Made by a program: the position numbers and the translations under genes. The notes under the pieces were generated by a model, which saw only the letters and a list, made by a program, of their open reading frames with translations, did not search any database and was not told the origin of the DNA. Positions 54,907-62,246 of a DNA stretch of 64,000 nt are shown one piece after another. The stretch is from Cytophagales bacterium (GTDB taxonomy: Bacteria; Bacteroidota; Bacteroidia; Cytophagales; Spirosomataceae). The stretch lies in assembly GCA_024742395.1 (NCBI GenBank), contig JANSYO010000002.1, forward strand, positions 102,172-166,171, written 5' to 3'. Positions within the stretch are counted from its first letter, which is position 1. The number at the start of each line of letters is the position of its first letter.

Positions 54907-56100
54907 TTATCTCGGTAAGGAAATTTTACCCATAAAAAATGATTCCTTGTCAGAGCGGGGCGACAGAAAGCCTGTTTCTCCTGCTACTGTTTCATTCGCT
55001 AAGGCAGCAAACAAGACGGCCTCTTTGGCATCGCCAGAAATTCCCAACTCATTCATGTTTTTAACTGCTGTGTCGGGTAAAAATTGCCTTATAAGTGTAA
55101 CCAATAAAGGATTATGCATACCACCACCGCTCAAATATACGCAGGTGGAGGCATCCAGTTTAACAGAATTTCTAATTTGGTTAGTTAACGTTGTGGCCGT
55201 AAAGTGGCAAAGAGTATGCAGGATGTCTTCCTTTTTTATCGGCTTTTTTAAGCTGTTTGTTGCATTTTGAAGAAAGTCGAGATTGAAGAGCTCAGGTCCA
55301 GTAGTTTTAGGAACAGCTTCTGCAAAATACGGGTGGTCCAGTAACCTTTCTAACAGCTCAGGAATGAGCTGGCCTTTTTTTGCAGTATCGGCATTCTCGT
55401 CGTAGGCTTTGCCAAAATGTTTTTGCATGAATGCATCAATTAGTGTATTACCGGGCCCCGTATCTGTAGCAAAAACGTGCTCGAAATTACTAGAAGAGGG
55501 CAAAAACGTGAAGTTAGCAATCCCTCCAATATTTATTAAAATCCTGTTTTCTTCGGGAGAACTGAATAGAAGATAATCACCATAAAGAGCAAGTGGAGCA
55601 CCCTCCCCACCTACTGCACAATGTTTCTGTCTAAAATCTGAAAGAGTAATGATTTTGGTTTCTACTGCCAGGTGGTCTGCATCGCCAATCTGCAAGGTTG
55701 AATTGGGGAATGTATTATTTTTATGGAGTCTTTTTGGCATATGCATGACAGTCTGCCCATGGCTGGCAATAAGGTCGATTTTTGAGGAAGGAATACCCCA
55801 TTTTTTCAGACAATGGTTTACCAACCTCCCGTGAAGTTGACCAATCCAGGGGTTTAGCATACAGAGGAGCGGAAAATCAATAGATTGCTTGGCAAAGACC
55901 TTTCGTATTTCCTGCTTAATTTCTTCTGTGAAATCTACGGTCTCAAATTCCAAGAGTTTAACAATAGTGTTTTGACCAGAACCTGCAAACTGACATAAAG
56001 CCACATCTAAACCATCCAGAGATGTACCAGACATTAGTCCAATAATGAGTCTTTGCTCTTTTTGAGCAATTTGATAAAGATTATGAATAGATGGGTTCAT
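54907..56100 (-). CDS. anmK: Anhydro-N-acetylmuramic acid kinase
   Basis: A 397-residue cytoplasmic kinase of peptidoglycan recycling. It opens and phosphorylates 1,6-anhydro-MurNAc to MurNAc 6-phosphate. The N-terminal phosphate loop is LIIGLMSGTSLDGLDVALCQ. Further blocks are ASHGQTVMHMP, NIGGIANFTFLP, FATDTGPGNTLIDAFM and VYLSGGGMHNPLL. The length is slightly longer than the E. coli enzyme, as usual in this phylum. It is a single gene with its own promoter. Confidence 0.95.
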   Translation of the reverse strand: MNPSIHNLYQIAQKEQRLIIGLMSGTSLDGLDVALCQFAGSGQNTIVKLLEFETVDFTEEIKQEIRKVFAKQSIDFPLLCMLNPWIGQLHGRLVNHCLKKWGIPSSKIDLIASHGQTVMHMPKRLHKNNTFPNSTLQIGDADHLAVETKIITLSDFRQKHCAVGGEGAPLALYGDYLLFSSPEENRILINIGGIANFTFLPSSSNFEHVFATDTGPGNTLIDAFMQKHFGKAYDENADTAKKGQLIPELLERLLDHPYFAEAVPKTTGPELFNLDFLQNATNSLKKPIKKEDILHTLCHFTATTLTNQIRNSVKLDASTCVYLSGGGMHNPLLVTLIRQFLPDTAVKNMNELGISGDAKEAVLFAALANETVAGETGFLSPRSDKESFFMGKISLPR

Positions 56101-56122
56101 AGGTAGACGTAATTGACACTCG

Positions 56123-56150
56123 CAAATGTAATCAATAAGGCTCTACACAA
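56123..56150 (-). promoter_or_regulatory. Promoter of anmK
   Basis: On the minus strand TTG (56148-56150) and TACATTTG (56123-56130) are 17 bp apart. The -7 box is 23 bp before the anmK start. Confidence 0.45.
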
Positions 56151-56172
56151 AATCTAAATAAGTGAAGTCTGC

Positions 56173-57498
56173 TTACGATTCACTCGCCCATTTCATTCTA
56201 TCATCCGGAGAAAACTTCCATGGAGCCATATTGGTTTCCAGGTTCTGAAACATCATATTCCAGGATTGTGGAGCTTTTGACTCCTCCATGACATTGTATC
56301 TGCGAAGCTGTAATATGATATCCAATGGGTTGATTAGTACAGGGCAAGCTTCTACACAGGCGTTACAGCTGGTACAGGCAAGCAATTCTTCCTCTGTGAT
56401 ATAATCACCATTGAGAGACTTTTCATCCTTGTGATCGTAACCATTTTTTAACCAGCCTTTCTGAATGTCCTCAAGTCTGTCTCTGGTGCTCATCATGATT
56501 TTACGGGGCGATAGAAGTTTGCCGGTGATGTTTGCCGGGCATTGGGAGGTACATCTGCCGCATTCTGTGCAGCTGTAGGCGTCCATCAGGTTTTTCCAAC
56601 TTAAATCTTCTATATCTTTAGCTCCGAACCTACCCGCTTCTTCTTCATTTTCTGAAGGCTGGTCAAGTTCCATCATAATTCTCACCTCTTTAGTTACTGC
56701 AGGCATATTCGTCATCTGTCCGCGAGGTTTCAGATCAGCGAAATAAGTATTAGGAAAAGCTAAGGCGATATGAAGGTGCTTGGAGTATGTAACATACAAA
56801 GCAAAAGCAAGAATGCCGACAATATGAAACCACCAGGCTCCTCTTTCAGTAATAACCAAAAGCTCTGAAGAAAAGTTATCCAGTATTGGAATAAGCCACT
56901 GACTTATCCAGAAAGTCCCCGTATTTATTTCAGCGAAATGCCCCACTTCTCTTGCTTGCAATATGGTATCTGCAGCATTCATTTTAAGGAAGGCCATCAT
57001 CAATGCAATTTCAAACACAAGGATGATATTGGCGTCCATTGCCGGCCATCCATTCATTTCTTTTGATCCTGCAGGGTGCAAACGATTTATTTTCAGAATA
57101 TTTCTTCTAACAAGGAAAACCACACAAGCTGCAATAACGCCAAGTGCAAGTACTTCAAAAAAGTTTATGACAACAGGATAAAATGAGCCTAGCGGGCCAG
57201 ACAATACACGATGAGTACCAAAAATACCATCAATGATGATTTCAAGAACTTCGATATTAATTAGAATAAAACCTGCATATACAAGAAAATGAAGAGCACC
57301 TACTATGGGTCTGTCAAACATTTTTTTCTGGCCAAAAGCTATGCGGAGCATTGTTTTAAGGCGAATACCAGGTTGATCCGTTCTATCATCCGCTTTTCCA
57401 AGCTGAATGGTTTTCTTAATTAAGAGAACTCTGCGGGCTATCAGATAGACTGCAATTCCCAGAACGATAACAAAAAGTGCTTGCTGTAAATAGGCCAT
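56173..57498 (-). CDS. Membrane (Fe-S)-binding oxidoreductase subunit, HdrD/GlpC-like
   Basis: A 441-residue protein with about five membrane helices in the first 250 residues (LFVIVLGIAVYLIARRVLL and others). A ferredoxin-like domain follows with two [4Fe-4S] motifs, CTECGRCTSQCP near residue 310 and CTSCNACVEACP near 375. In Bacteroidota such proteins usually pair with a cysteine-rich CCG protein and link electron transfer flavoprotein to quinone. No such partner lies directly downstream here. A palindromic operator lies just before the start. Confidence 0.88.
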   Translation of the reverse strand: MAYLQQALFVIVLGIAVYLIARRVLLIKKTIQLGKADDRTDQPGIRLKTMLRIAFGQKKMFDRPIVGALHFLVYAGFILINIEVLEIIIDGIFGTHRVLSGPLGSFYPVVINFFEVLALGVIAACVVFLVRRNILKINRLHPAGSKEMNGWPAMDANIILVFEIALMMAFLKMNAADTILQAREVGHFAEINTGTFWISQWLIPILDNFSSELLVITERGAWWFHIVGILAFALYVTYSKHLHIALAFPNTYFADLKPRGQMTNMPAVTKEVRIMMELDQPSENEEEAGRFGAKDIEDLSWKNLMDAYSCTECGRCTSQCPANITGKLLSPRKIMMSTRDRLEDIQKGWLKNGYDHKDEKSLNGDYITEEELLACTSCNACVEACPVLINPLDIILQLRRYNVMEESKAPQSWNMMFQNLETNMAPWKFSPDDRMKWASES

Positions 57499-57515
57499 AT
57501 GAATAGGGATAAAAA

Positions 57516-57535
57516 TTAGTATGCTTGCATACTAA
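57516..57535. promoter_or_regulatory. Perfect palindromic operator before the Fe-S oxidoreductase
   Basis: TTAGTATGCTTGCATACTAA is a perfect 9-bp inverted repeat with a 2-bp centre, 18-37 bp upstream of the start codon at 57498. The form resembles TetR-type operators of fatty-acid breakdown genes. The regulator is not in the window and the assignment is inferred. Confidence 0.6.
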
Positions 57536-57668
57536 GCAAAGGTCATAAAAATGAATGAAATTTAAAAGAGAATATTTTTTTCACAGAAAAATTAAAAATG
57601 TTTGCTGGGAAAACCTTTTTATCTATTTTTGCACTCCCAAAATATGGGAAAGGTGGTGTAATCACAAT

Positions 57669-57744
57669 GGTGATGTAGCTCAGTCGGTAGAGCAAAGGAC
57701 TGAAAATCCTTGTGTCGGCGGTTCGATTCCGTCCATCACCACCA
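57669..57744 (+). tRNA. tRNA-Phe (GAA)
   Basis: A 76-nt cloverleaf. The acceptor GGTGATG pairs with CATCACC, the D arm is GCTCAGTCGGTAGAGC, the anticodon stem AAGGA/TCCTT holds loop CTGAAAA with anticodon GAA, the T arm is GGCGGTTCGATTCCGTC, and the 3' CCA is encoded. Its 3' end is the attachment site of the integrative element that follows. The gene stays complete. Confidence 0.97.
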
Positions 57745-57747
57745 CTT
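57730..57747 (+). repeat. Left attachment site (attL)
   Basis: CGTCCATCACCACCACTT spans the 3' end of tRNA-Phe (T arm, acceptor, CCA) plus three bases beyond, and recurs exactly at 63716-63733. The flanking bases differ on both sides. Confidence 0.88.
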
Positions 57748-57750
57748 ATC

Positions 57751-57787
57751 AAGGCAAGTGTCTAATATACAGATGCTTGCCTTTTTT
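57751..57787 (+). terminator. Terminator supplied by the element after tRNA-Phe
   Basis: AAGGCAAG (57751-57758) pairs with CTTGCCTT (57776-57783), followed by a T tract. It lies inside the element, 7 bp after the tRNA, and replaces the original terminator now found at 63.74 kb. Confidence 0.75.
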
Positions 57788-57797
57788 TATATCTCTT

Positions 57798-57817
57798 GGG
57801 GTACAGTTCGGGGTACA
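57798..57817 (+). repeat. Left arm repeats of the element
   Basis: GGGGTACA occurs at 57798-57805 and 57810-57817, 12 bp apart in the same direction. A matching GGGGACA pair with 12-bp spacing is near the right end. These are likely arm-type binding sites for the integrase or excisionase. Confidence 0.55.
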
Positions 57818-57873
57818 CACTGACCAATTTCAAAGAGTATATACTTCTTTTTTAAAACAACTTTTGGATTAAA

Positions 57874-57906
57874 ATTTATCTTCTGTTTCTCAAGAAGTTA
57901 TCTTTG
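57874..57906 (+). promoter_or_regulatory. Promoter of the left cargo genes
   Basis: TTG (57874-57876) and TATCTTTG (57899-57906) are 22 bp apart, a Bacteroidota-type promoter about 100 bp before the first cargo gene. The rest of the 258-bp gap shows nothing else. Confidence 0.45.
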
Positions 57907-58005
57907 GTGTAAAACATTCACTACCATTAAATAATTATCTTACTATTCAGGCTTAAGACTCGGAAAGTTATTTTACCTTCATTCTAGTAAAGAACATTTA
58001 CTAAT

Positions 58006-58413
58006 TTGACAATTGATATTAATGTGAAGCCATACCTTTTTGCTCTAATTCTCTTACAACTAAGCTGTCAAAACACTTCTGATTATAATGAAGACTTTGA
58101 TACGATCATTGAAAATGAGTCATTATATGAAGATGAAGACTTATCAGAAAGTGACTATCATACAAATTCAAATTTTAAATATGAGTATCGAACGGGAGAG
58201 AGCGGAAATTACAATTATAATTATGATGTGGACGGATACGATGGTGAAGGTGGCTATGTGCATGGAAACATAGATATGCAAGGAAAATATGGAGATGGTT
58301 ACATATACGATGATGAAGGAAATGAAAAACATTTAGACCTAGAATGGTCTGGTTATGGTACTTTAGAGGGGTATGATGAAGATGGTGAGTATTATGAGTT
58401 AGAGATAGATTAG
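58006..58413 (+). CDS. Small acidic lipoprotein, element cargo
   Basis: A 135-residue lipoprotein (lipobox LSC, then QNTSDYNEDF). The mature part is extremely rich in Asp, Glu, Gly and Tyr, with YDEDGEYYELEID at the end and short repeats such as YNYNYDVDGYDGEGGY. It is predicted to be extended and possibly to bind cations. Start codons are TTG 58006 or GTG 58024; the second gives a more usual signal peptide. It leads a two-gene run with the 211-residue gene. The function is unknown. Confidence 0.6.
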   Translation: MTIDINVKPYLFALILLQLSCQNTSDYNEDFDTIIENESLYEDEDLSESDYHTNSNFKYEYRTGESGNYNYNYDVDGYDGEGGYVHGNIDMQGKYGDGYIYDDEGNEKHLDLEWSGYGTLEGYDEDGEYYELEID

Positions 58414-58438
58414 ATATAATATTAAAAAGAAAGTCTAC

Positions 58439-59074
58439 ATGAAAAAAACAGCTTTACAGGCTCTATTGATTTTAATAATATTTTCAGGTGATCTAGTTGC
58501 CCAAAACCCTTCAAAAAAGCTTACTAAGGAATGGATTAGTGAAGAATTAAACTTGTTAATTTTGAAAGGTGATTTTGAAGGTGAAATAGAAAATGACATT
58601 TTTGGCAAGCCGTTCTTTAGGTATGACAAAAAATACTGTGGAAACGTACTTTTCGATGTGGATTCGCTAATAGTCATGAGGGGAAATTTAACAATCCATA
58701 AGCGGTATGATCGAGTAAAACCTATGGAACCTTTTTGGCACTACTCTAAGGAAACTGTAAAAATCGAAGACATAAAAAATGTACGAATTACCAAATTGGA
58801 TGGTCGGTCGTATTTAACAATCACTTGTTGGACATCAAGAGACAATTTAAATAGAGTATCTAATATGGGATATTCTGGTATGGGTTTGCGAAAAGACTTT
58901 TGTAATTTACTTTATTATCTTCCGTGGCAACAGAATGCCCTCCACCACACTAGTGGATTCAATATACCTTTGTCCGATGATGTTTATAAGAAAGACATGG
59001 ATGAAAGACTAATTAAAGCTTTCAGCCATTTGGTAAAAATTTATGGAGGTAGTTTTCTTGGAGATACCTTCTAA
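58439..59074 (+). CDS. Exported hypothetical protein, element cargo
   Basis: A 211-residue protein with a signal peptide (MKKTALQALLILIIFSGDLV, cut near AQNP). The mature part is a mixed fold with Lys, Tyr and aromatic strands (KPFFRYDKKYCGNVLFDVDS, then SYLTITCWTSRD). It lies 25 bp after the acidic lipoprotein in the same direction, so both are probably made together and act in the envelope. No family was recognised. Confidence 0.6.
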   Translation: MKKTALQALLILIIFSGDLVAQNPSKKLTKEWISEELNLLILKGDFEGEIENDIFGKPFFRYDKKYCGNVLFDVDSLIVMRGNLTIHKRYDRVKPMEPFWHYSKETVKIEDIKNVRITKLDGRSYLTITCWTSRDNLNRVSNMGYSGMGLRKDFCNLLYYLPWQQNALHHTSGFNIPLSDDVYKKDMDERLIKAFSHLVKIYGGSFLGDTF

Positions 59075-59213
59075 TCACAAATTCTGTTGCCTAATTAACA
59101 AGAGCTAATACTCAGAACAATACATTTATTAGTTTTAGGTAATATTGTTAAGCTTGCGGTGTTTTGAATGAAAGTAATATTTATAAGTTACTTTAATCTA
59201 ATTCAAAGAAGTT

Positions 59214-59369
59214 TTAATCAACCTTTAAATAACCACCTTGGTTAAGTTTTTTATTTACTTTAAGCCAACCTATAGGAGAAGGCATTTCCTTTGCCCTCAT
59301 ACAAAGACCAGTGACTAAAATAGAATCTATTTCTTCTATGTTATTTCTATCACTTAAGGATTTGAGAAT
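59214..59369 (-). other. Open frame without start, possible coding remnant
   Basis: On the minus strand 51 codons stay open and read RNNIEEIDSILVTGLCMRAK then PSPIGWLKVNKKLNQGGYL. The only ATG (59300) leaves 28 residues. It overlaps the end of the 69-residue membrane gene in the -1 frame, so it may be a lost C-terminal extension of that protein or a separate remnant. The neighbouring sequence from 59075 to 59213 shows nothing. Confidence 0.25.
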
Positions 59370-59563
59370 TCAAGCTTTTTAACGCCAGAAGCAGATACTC
59401 GAAACACTTCACCAGTTTTCTTATTGTAGAGAAATCTGTTTTTCGAATCAGTCATTTGATAGACACTTTCAGACTTGAAAAAGTTTGAGGTGAGCATCCC
59501 AATAACTATACCCAATAATAAACCGATTACTACTCCAGTTGAAAAGTTTTTTTTTGGTTCCAT
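59354..59563 (-). CDS. Small membrane protein, element cargo
   Basis: A 69-residue protein with a short basic start and one membrane helix (about residues 9-27, GVVIGLLLGIVIGMLTSNFF). A short soluble tail follows that could fold as a beta hairpin (NRFLYNKKTGEVFRVSASG). The glycine-zipper-like helix is similar to YtxH-type small proteins, but the resemblance is weak. It is isolated between the left cargo pair and the replication gene. The function is unknown. Confidence 0.55.
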   Translation of the reverse strand: MEPKKNFSTGVVIGLLLGIVIGMLTSNFFKSESVYQMTDSKNRFLYNKKTGEVFRVSASGVKKLEFSNP

Positions 59564-59712
59564 ATTTTTTATTTGTCGACTAACGTGATTGATGATTAAA
59601 TATTAAAAGTAGCCAAATCTATTTAAAAGGGAAACGTCTTATTATTTACCGTGTGGGTCATGGTCAAGTAAATCAATGTAATACTTTAACCATATACTAC
59701 ACGGTTAAATCA

Positions 59713-60579
59713 TTACAGGGGTATTGATACCTGAATAAGTGATTTTGATTTTTCAGAAACCAAGCTTACCAATTCAGATTTAATGGTTTCGGTTTTACCA
59801 ATTAAGTTATTGTACTTTTTGAGGTAATAGTTTCTCATTCGGGGGTTTAGGTTCTGCCAAAATCTAGGGTTTTGAGATTTAAGTAAAAGTTCATTTTGTT
59901 CAAATGAAAGATTATTAACACGAACTTCCTCAAGGATAAGAAAGTTTTGTATCATTCGAATGAGTCGGCCTCTTAGGCTGTTTAGCTTTTCGTATTTCAA
60001 TAAATCAGAAAGCATAAATATCATATCTGTATTCACATAGCACATCTTTAATACTTTAAGCTCAATTCTCAGAATGTTTCTATCATCCCAAAGCTTATTC
60101 TGTAATGACTTGTCATATACTTTAACAACATAGTTCGATTTTTTACAAGTTTTACCATTAGAAGGTGAGGGCAAATCCATTTTAATGAAAGGGTCATATT
60201 TATAGCAGAGTAGAGAATTAAGAATCTCTTCTGTTCCTCTACGAGGTCTTATGTTTACTCCGAACTCAAAGCTTCTCAATCGGGCATTGAAGTAATCTAT
60301 ACCAAAACGATTTTCTAGGTCTTTTAAGACCTCGTAGAGGTTAGATATACTAAAATCATTATAGTTATGTTGGCCACCATTAAAATAATAATGAAGGCTA
60401 CCTTTGACCTTCATTGCAGAAGAGGTCACAATAAACTCAAGGTTTTTATACTTGGCCATATGATATTTAATTTCGCCCGTAGAGTGATTAATAACGGAAT
60501 TAAAATCAAGTTCAGGGTGTATCAAAATAGACTCCCTTGTAGTACCATCATTCACCCAAAAGTTCACGAAATCAATCAT
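59713..60579 (-). CDS. Probable rolling-circle-type replication initiator
   Basis: A 288-residue protein. GSLHYYFNGGQHNYNDF followed by SFEFGVNIRPR and later VVKVYDKSLQ ... LRIELKVL resembles the Phage_CRI / gene II-X group of replication initiators of small phages and plasmids, where YDK and the LRIE block are conserved. No clear HUH metal motif was identified, so the activity is uncertain. It overlaps the 120-residue gene upstream by 8 bp, suggesting one operon. It may replicate the excised circle. Confidence 0.5.
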   Translation of the reverse strand: MIDFVNFWVNDGTTRESILIHPELDFNSVINHSTGEIKYHMAKYKNLEFIVTSSAMKVKGSLHYYFNGGQHNYNDFSISNLYEVLKDLENRFGIDYFNARLRSFEFGVNIRPRRGTEEILNSLLCYKYDPFIKMDLPSPSNGKTCKKSNYVVKVYDKSLQNKLWDDRNILRIELKVLKMCYVNTDMIFMLSDLLKYEKLNSLRGRLIRMIQNFLILEEVRVNNLSFEQNELLLKSQNPRFWQNLNPRMRNYYLKKYNNLIGKTETIKSELVSLVSEKSKSLIQVSIPL

Positions 60580-60934
60580 TCTTTAAATGACCGTTATCGT
60601 AGTGAAATTCAGGGTTAAGCTTTGATAAGCACCAAAGATAGTTTTTTCGTCCATAGCGTTCGACAATGGAATCGTTTAGCTTTGAGACATAGCCCTTTCT
60701 CATTAATGTGTTTAATGAACGTCCTATTGAGCTAGATTGAGTATTAAATTGAATTAACCTAGATTCAATTAGCATATCTAAGAGTTGATACCTGCTTAAT
60801 TTCAGAGTTGGGTACTTCTTAAAAAAATGAAGTATGATCTGATCCTGAGTTTCAGTTTGAATCAAAGCTTCATTATATTGCCTGTACTCTAAGTCGGTAC
60901 TATTATGGTAGCTTTTAATGTTTGTTCTTTTCAT
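60572..60934 (-). CDS. Small probable winged-helix protein
   Basis: A 120-residue protein with a winged-helix-like pattern: LHFFKKYPTLKLSRYQLLDM and SRLIQFNTQSSSIGRSLNTL as helices, then GYVSKLNDSIVERYGRKNYL as the wing. It probably regulates the element or assists the replication gene that it overlaps by 8 bp. It also overlaps the HTH gene upstream by 4 bp. The fold call is by pattern only. Confidence 0.55.
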   Translation of the reverse strand: MKRTNIKSYHNSTDLEYRQYNEALIQTETQDQIILHFFKKYPTLKLSRYQLLDMLIESRLIQFNTQSSSIGRSLNTLMRKGYVSKLNDSIVERYGRKNYLWCLSKLNPEFHYDNGHLKND

Positions 60935-61215
60935 CTTATTATTGTGTTGATTTTCTCTAGACAGTTTTCTACTTCCTCTGGCTTAAATAGAACTTTTCTA
61001 CCAAGTCGATGAGCAATTATTTTATCTTTCCTGATATACTTGTCGAGGGTAACAAGACTAATTTTAAGGATTTTTGCTACTTCTTTTCTGTTATAGAAAA
61101 GTAATGTACCTTTAGGGGCACAAGAGCTTTCAGAGTGGCTAAAAATGGCTTTACAGACCTCCTCTTGAATTATAGGTCGTAAAGAATTGGCAAATTGATC
61201 AAATAGACCATCCAT
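60931..61215 (-). CDS. Excisionase-type helix-turn-helix protein
   Basis: A 94-residue DNA-binding protein of the HTH_17/excisionase type. FYNRKEVAKILKISLVTLDK followed by DKIIAHRLGRKVLFKPEEVE is the MerR-like fold typical of Bacteroidota integrative elements. It starts the three-gene run HTH, winged helix, replication protein. It probably steers excision (Xis-like) or represses the operon. An inverted repeat lies upstream at 61278-61304. Confidence 0.85.
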   Translation of the reverse strand: MDGLFDQFANSLRPIIQEEVCKAIFSHSESSCAPKGTLLFYNRKEVAKILKISLVTLDKYIRKDKIIAHRLGRKVLFKPEEVENCLEKINTIIR

Positions 61216-61277
61216 GTTTCGGTTGTTGTTTGATTATGATACAAAACAACAATAGATTGAGAGGAAAGGCCTGTTAT

Positions 61278-61304
61278 ATATGTTATGTGAAATTTATAAC
61301 ATAT
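61278..61304. promoter_or_regulatory. Inverted repeat upstream of the HTH gene
   Basis: ATATGTTAT (61278-61286) pairs exactly with ATAACATAT (61296-61304) across 9 bp. It sits 63 bp before the HTH gene and over the stop of the upstream gene, so it could be an operator or a weak hairpin. Confidence 0.35.
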
Positions 61305-62235
61305 TCTCTTTTGCCTGAATGTCATAAGACTTGAACTTTAAATATTCAGGATGATTTTTGAAGAATTGGAAAGAGTCATCGGATTTGTCAATAGCCTCCC
61401 ATTTTTTGTTTCTTAAAGTTATGTTATCTATTGAATCACCATTTAATCTACTGTAGTGGTGATTATAGAAACTTAATGAGTGAATATCTAAATTGGATAC
61501 GTCAATAATATCTTTTAATTCCTGTACACTCTTAAGTTTTAGCTTTCCTGTCCTTTTTAAGTGGTAAATGAAAAGAGCAATTAAGCCAGTTCTTCTAGAA
61601 GGGGTATTGATTTGGGTTGATTGAAAGATTACTTCGTTAATAATAGTTAAATTGTCTTGAAAATGAAATGAAGTATAGTTTGAGCTAGACTTATCAGGCT
61701 CAAAACATAATCTAATTAATCGGAAGTATGTTTTAATCCACCGTCTTAGGCTTGAGAAGTATAAAGAAAATTGTGAATAATATATCTCTTCCTTGAGAAA
61801 TGAAGTTGAAAGCTCTTTTTTTAGAAGTTCAGTTTTAGTTAGTATTTGTTCAAACCTTTTTTCAATGAGACTTAGTTTATCATTTACTCGAGGATAAATT
61901 AGTTGTATATTATATAAAGGCTTTAAGCTTAGTATTTCATCGGTGATGCTCATGATTTTGGTAGCTTGGAAGGACTTTTTTTGAATGAATTCATTGTAAT
62001 CATGAATTCCACCTACTGTTAATACTAGGAAATGTTGGAGATTAAATGAATAGTTTTCATTTTCTACATCCTTGTGAGCATCATTAACTGATTTTGCATC
62101 AAATATTAGTTCATCATAGTCTATTGCAAGTAATTCTCGAGGAATGTGATCTAGTCTTTCAAATATGTCTTCAACTCTAATCAAAGCTTGTTCAATAAGC
62201 CTCAATTTCTTAAAAGTTTTATATAAAATACCCAT
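61294..62235 (-). CDS. Hypothetical protein in the integrative element
   Basis: A 313-residue soluble, mostly helical protein with no signal peptide or membrane segment. Segments such as SLIEKRFEQILTKTELLKKE look like long helices, and the SLRRWIKTYFRLIRLCFEP stretch is basic. Its place next to the integrase (12 bp after it) is like that of regulatory proteins such as RteC in other Bacteroidota elements, but the sequence was not recognised as RteC. The function is unknown. Confidence 0.65.
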   Translation of the reverse strand: MGILYKTFKKLRLIEQALIRVEDIFERLDHIPRELLAIDYDELIFDAKSVNDAHKDVENENYSFNLQHFLVLTVGGIHDYNEFIQKKSFQATKIMSITDEILSLKPLYNIQLIYPRVNDKLSLIEKRFEQILTKTELLKKELSTSFLKEEIYYSQFSLYFSSLRRWIKTYFRLIRLCFEPDKSSSNYTSFHFQDNLTIINEVIFQSTQINTPSRRTGLIALFIYHLKRTGKLKLKSVQELKDIIDVSNLDIHSLSFYNHHYSRLNGDSIDNITLRNKKWEAIDKSDDSFQFFKNHPEYLKFKSYDIQAKENML

Positions 62236-62246
62236 TTAATAAAAGT

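Noticed and set aside
57555..57872. 105-residue frame spanning the tRNA-Phe
   Set aside because: It reads through a certain tRNA gene and its terminator.
58188..58400. Short repeats in the acidic lipoprotein as a CRISPR-like array
   Set aside because: They are codon-level repeats of Tyr/Asp/Gly inside a protein frame, with no regular spacers. No CRISPR array was seen anywhere.
61294..62235. RteC-type regulator
   Set aside because: The position fits, but the characteristic RteC sequence blocks were not recognised.
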